Source: Maricaulis sp. (GTDB taxonomy: Bacteria; Pseudomonadota; Alphaproteobacteria; Caulobacterales; Maricaulaceae). From it: DNA of 10,208 nucleotides. The first letter of the stretch is position 1, and each line of letters begins with the position of its first letter. Below are positions 7,796-10,208 of the stretch, piece after piece. The stretch is from assembly GCA_002694345.1 (NCBI GenBank), contig NZLV01000093.1, positions 1 to 10,208 on the forward strand. Reading direction: 5' to 3'. The position numbers were made by a program, and so were the translations under genes. The notes under the pieces were generated by a model, which was not told the DNA's origin, ran no database searches, and saw nothing but the letters and a program-made list of their open reading frames with translations.

Positions 7796-7858
7796 GCTTG
7801 CCCCCAAGAAAAACCAGATCGCACTCTAGCGCGAATAATCTGATCGCAAAGCGAGGAA

Positions 7859-8800
7859 TTATGACGGCTTGGCCGCGACCCAGATTTTCATGGTCAGCTG
7901 CCCGCCCGGCTCTTCGGGGTGCAGGGCCACCTGTTGTCCCAGCACCAGGCCGGCATCCTCGATCCAGCTGCGCATTTCCTCGTCCGAGAAACCGAGCCGG
8001 CGGTGATAATGGTCCTCGCGCAGCGTTTCCAGCTGGTGCGGGGCGAAATCCACGATCAGCAGATTGCCGCCCGGCTTGAGCACGCGGGCGCACTCTTCCA
8101 CGGCGAGGCCGGGATCTTCCAGATAGTGCAGGACCTGGTGCACCGTCACCAGATCGGCCGCCGAAGTGTCGAAAGGCAGCGCCCCGACATCGGCATGGCG
8201 GACGGAACAATGCCGCAGGCCCGCCTTCTCCAAATTCAACCGCGCCATGTTGAGCATGGAGTGGTTGATGTCGACGCCGATGCCGCGATCCACCCGGTCG
8301 GAGAAGACCTCCAGCACGCGTCCAGTGCCGACCCCGACATCGATCATCAGGCCAAAGGGCCCGTCTCCGGCTAGCTTGCGCATGGCCGCTTCGACTTCAT
8401 GGTCGGCAAGGTGGAAGGAGCGGATCCGGTCCCAATCCTCGGCGACACTTTCGAAATAGGCCTGCGCCGCATCGGCCCGTGTCTGCTTGATGGCTTCCAG
8501 GCGGGAGAAATCGCGCGTCATGACCGGATCGTCTTCCGGCAGGAGTTCATTGGCCATTTGCGCCAGACGGCGGCCGCCACCGGCTTCGCTCAGCCGGTAG
8601 AACACATAGGCGCCTTCCGGCAGGCGTTCGGCCAGGCCGGCTTCGGTGAGGAGTTTGAGATGGCGCGAGACACGCGGCTGGCTCTGCCCCAGGATCTGGA
8701 CCAGTTCGGAGACCGTCAGCTCACCACGCGACAACAGGGCGGTGATGCGCAAGCGGGTCGGTTCGGCAAGCGCCTTGAGCTGGGAAACCAGAGAATCCAT
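7859..8800 (-). CDS. ArsR-family HTH regulator fused to a SAM-dependent methyltransferase domain (possibly SahR-like)
   Basis: A 313-residue two-domain protein. Residues 1-85 are an ArsR-type winged helix with LKALAEPTRLRI (8-19), the recognition-helix region SQPRVSRHLKLL (40-51) and a wing around 60-70. The metal-binding ELCVCDL motif of ArsR/SmtB is replaced by ELTVSELVQ, so this is probably not a metal sensor. Residues about 110-290 are a class I methyltransferase fold: motif I DVGVGTGR (154-161), acidic Asp177 after strand 2, ADVGALPF (203-210), VTVHQVLHYLEDP (218-230) and LKPGGNLLIVDF (241-252). In several proteobacteria, proteins with this architecture (SahR) sense S-adenosylhomocysteine and regulate methionine-cycle genes; that role is inferred here, as no such gene lies in the window. 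The ATG at 8800 has only a weak RBS. It is divergent from the dehydrogenase gene and ends in TAA. Confidence 0.88.
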   Translation of the reverse strand: MDSLVSQLKALAEPTRLRITALLSRGELTVSELVQILGQSQPRVSRHLKLLTEAGLAERLPEGAYVFYRLSEAGGGRRLAQMANELLPEDDPVMTRDFSRLEAIKQTRADAAQAYFESVAEDWDRIRSFHLADHEVEAAMRKLAGDGPFGLMIDVGVGTGRVLEVFSDRVDRGIGVDINHSMLNMARLNLEKAGLRHCSVRHADVGALPFDTSAADLVTVHQVLHYLEDPGLAVEECARVLKPGGNLLIVDFAPHQLETLREDHYHRRLGFSDEEMRSWIEDAGLVLGQQVALHPEEPGGQLTMKIWVAAKPS

Positions 8801-8897
8801 GACATCCGGATCGGGTGAAGCGCACTAACCCCTTGCTTTTATCTGTATTGTCACGAAGTTCAAACCGACCCGTGTATCTCGCTTGCCGGAGGCCGCC
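8801..8897. promoter_or_regulatory. Divergent promoter/operator region between the ArsR-methyltransferase and DadA-type genes
   Basis: This 97-bp region must drive both divergent genes. On the minus strand TTGAAC, a 16-base spacer and TAAAAG form a plausible but weak promoter for the regulator. On the plus strand TTGTCA has no convincing -10 partner. The 8-base palindrome ATCCGGAT (8804-8811) sits directly upstream of the regulator start and could be an operator half or chance. GGAGG at 8888-8892 is the RBS for the TTG start at 8898. Autoregulation is common for ArsR-type proteins but is inferred here. Confidence 0.35.
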
Positions 8898-10166
8898 TTG
8901 CCTGCAAAGGACATCCTCATCATCGGCGCCGGACTGACCGGCATCGCCTCGGCCTGGGCCCTGCGCCAACGCGGCCATCGCGTGACCGTTTTCGATGCCC
9001 ATGATGGCCCGGCCGAGGAAACCAGCTTTGCCAATGCCGGAGCGCTGACCCCGTCCGAACCGGAGCCGTGGAATGCCCCGGGCGTCCACTGGCAGCTCCT
9101 GTCTTCGCTGGCCGATCCGCACTCCCCGATGAAGCTGCGCGTGAAGGCGATACCGGGCCTGACCAGTTGGGGCCTGCGCTTCCTGTGGAACTCCCGCCGC
9201 TCGGCCTATGAGGCGGCCTGCCAGGCCAATTTCGCCCTCTCCCACCACTCCCTGAAACTCACCCAGGCCGTGCGCGAGGCGGAGCAGCTCGAGTATGACA
9301 GTCTCAGCCGCGGCACGTTGAAGATCTGCCGCGACGCGCCGCCCACGCCCGTGCGTGACGGGATCAACAAGACACTCGCCGATATGGGGCTGAAGTCGGA
9401 AATTCTCGATGTCGAGGAAACCCTGGCCCGTGAGCCCATGCTGGAAGCCGTCCGCGACCAGATCGCCGGGTCGGTCTTCCATCCGCTGGATGAGTCCGGA
9501 GATGCCCGCGCCTTCACCCGGGCCCTGGCCCGCGCGGCCGAGGCCGCCGGTGTGCGCTTTGAATGGAAGACGCGCGTGCTCGAGCTGATCGACCGCGCCG
9601 GCCACATCATCGGCGTGCGCACGGACGAGGAAGAGATCGAGGTGGAAGCGGTTGTCCTGGCCACCGGACATGCCAGCTGGTCCCTGCTGGCGCCGCACGG
9701 CCTGCACCTGCCCGTGCGGCCGGTGAAGGGCTATTCGCTGACCCTGGACATGTCCGGCCTCAACCAGCGCCCGGGCCTGCCCGTGGTGGACGAAGCCCTG
9801 CACACCATTGCCACGCCGATGGGCGACCGGTTGCGCATTGCCGGTACGGCCGAATTCACCGGTCTCGACCGCACGCTGCGCGAGGACCGGGTCGACAATC
9901 TGCGCAACCTCCTGCGCTCGATCTATCCGCAGATTGCTGACACGCTGCTGGCCGGCGAGCAAAAGGCCTGGTGCGGTTTCCGGCCCATGTCGGCCGATGG
10001 CCGCCCCTTCATCGGGGAGACGCGTGCGCGGGGCTTGTGGCTGGTGACCGGCCACGGTCACCTCGGTTGGACCCAGGCCATGGGTTCGGGCGATGTCCTG
10101 GCGTCCCTGATGAGCGGCGAAACACCGGCCATTGATGCCAGCGCCTTCGCCGCGACGCGGATCTAG
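8898..10166 (+). CDS. DadA-type FAD-dependent D-amino acid dehydrogenase
   Basis: A 422-residue flavoprotein of the DAO/DadA family, expected to oxidise D-amino acids to 2-oxo acids and ammonia and pass electrons to the respiratory chain at the inner membrane. It starts with an FAD-binding Rossmann motif (IIGAGLTGIASAWAL, about 8-22) and an acidic residue at the end of strand 2 (VFD, about 31-33). This is followed by the DadA-characteristic SFANAGALTPSEPEPWNAPG (43-62), ATGHASW in the middle, and GFRPMSADGRPFIG and TGHGHLGWTQAMGSG near the C-terminus, which match DadA closely. Length is near that of E. coli DadA. I chose TTG at 8898 because GGAGG ends 5 bases upstream; an earlier in-frame TTG at 8883 would put that RBS inside the gene. 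D-alanine is the family substrate, but another D-amino acid, or an amine, is possible. Its stop shares CTAG with a convergent gene. Confidence 0.88.
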   Translation: MPAKDILIIGAGLTGIASAWALRQRGHRVTVFDAHDGPAEETSFANAGALTPSEPEPWNAPGVHWQLLSSLADPHSPMKLRVKAIPGLTSWGLRFLWNSRRSAYEAACQANFALSHHSLKLTQAVREAEQLEYDSLSRGTLKICRDAPPTPVRDGINKTLADMGLKSEILDVEETLAREPMLEAVRDQIAGSVFHPLDESGDARAFTRALARAAEAAGVRFEWKTRVLELIDRAGHIIGVRTDEEEIEVEAVVLATGHASWSLLAPHGLHLPVRPVKGYSLTLDMSGLNQRPGLPVVDEALHTIATPMGDRLRIAGTAEFTGLDRTLREDRVDNLRNLLRSIYPQIADTLLAGEQKAWCGFRPMSADGRPFIGETRARGLWLVTGHGHLGWTQAMGSGDVLASLMSGETPAIDASAFAATRI

Positions 10167-10208
10167 TCGGCCTGCATGCGGGCATCAAACCCCTGCCGGT
10201 CGAGCGCC
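10163..10208 (-). CDS. C-terminal end of a convergent gene, cut by the window edge
   Basis: On the minus strand an open frame enters from the right edge and ends ALDRQGFDARMQAD then TAG. The stop shares the CTAG at 10163-10166 with the dehydrogenase stop, exactly the arrangement seen at 4565-4568 for a certain gene pair, which is the main support. Only 14 codons are visible, so I cannot name the product. Confidence 0.45.
   Translation of the reverse strand, partial: ALDRQGFDARMQAD

Noticed and set aside
7815..7848. CAGAT / ATCTG inverted repeat and repeated GATCGCA before the unknown exported protein gene
   Set aside because: Short arms, long loop and no conserved partner; the nearby TAGAGT could be a -10 but lacks a good -35.
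8721..10061. A 446-codon minus-strand open frame across the dehydrogenase and the divergent promoter region
   Set aside because: Antisense to clear DadA motifs and running through the promoter gap and into the ArsR gene; no family resemblance.

Overview
The window is GC-rich and densely coded. Starts are spaced from purine-rich ribosome binding sites as in proteobacteria. The gene set (a cytosolic TerB/J-domain chaperone, a fused 5-oxoprolinase, RimK, an ArsR-methyltransferase fusion, a DadA-type dehydrogenase) and the protein style point to an alphaproteobacterium, perhaps near the Maricaulis/Hyphomonadaceae group. The lineage is inferred from general resemblance, since there is no rRNA here. 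I see no mobile element, tRNA, CRISPR array or prophage gene; this looks like ordinary chromosome.

Layout, left to right: a short non-coding edge (1-145); a djlA-like TerB + J-domain co-chaperone gene on the minus strand (146-847); a 151-bp divergent gap; a 1189-residue fused HyuA/HyuB 5-oxoprolinase on the plus strand (999-4568). This runs convergently, with overlapping stop codons, into a minus-strand cluster transcribed from about 7.05 kb down to 4.565 kb. In order of transcription the cluster is a RimB-type retropepsin-like protease (TTG start), the ATP-grasp glutamate ligase RimK, and an AstE/AspA-type zinc hydrolase whose start overlaps the rimK stop by 4 bp. Upstream, also on the minus strand, are a small acidic membrane-anchored or exported protein of unknown function and an ArsR-HTH/methyltransferase fusion (possibly SahR-like). 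The latter diverges from a DadA-type D-amino acid dehydrogenase (TTG start, plus strand). The last 46 bases appear to hold the C-terminal end of a further minus-strand gene that shares its stop site with dadA.

The most interesting unit is rimB-rimK-aspA/astE-like. It reads as a write-and-erase module for glutamate tails: RimK adds glutamates to a protein C-terminus (ribosomal protein S6 in E. coli), and two different hydrolases encoded with it could trim or process the product. The convergent 5-oxoprolinase returns cyclised glutamate (pyroglutamate) to glutamate, so it may be metabolically related, but there is no direct evidence of joint function. Seven of the nine stop codons seen are TAG, and two convergent gene pairs end on the same shared CTAG.
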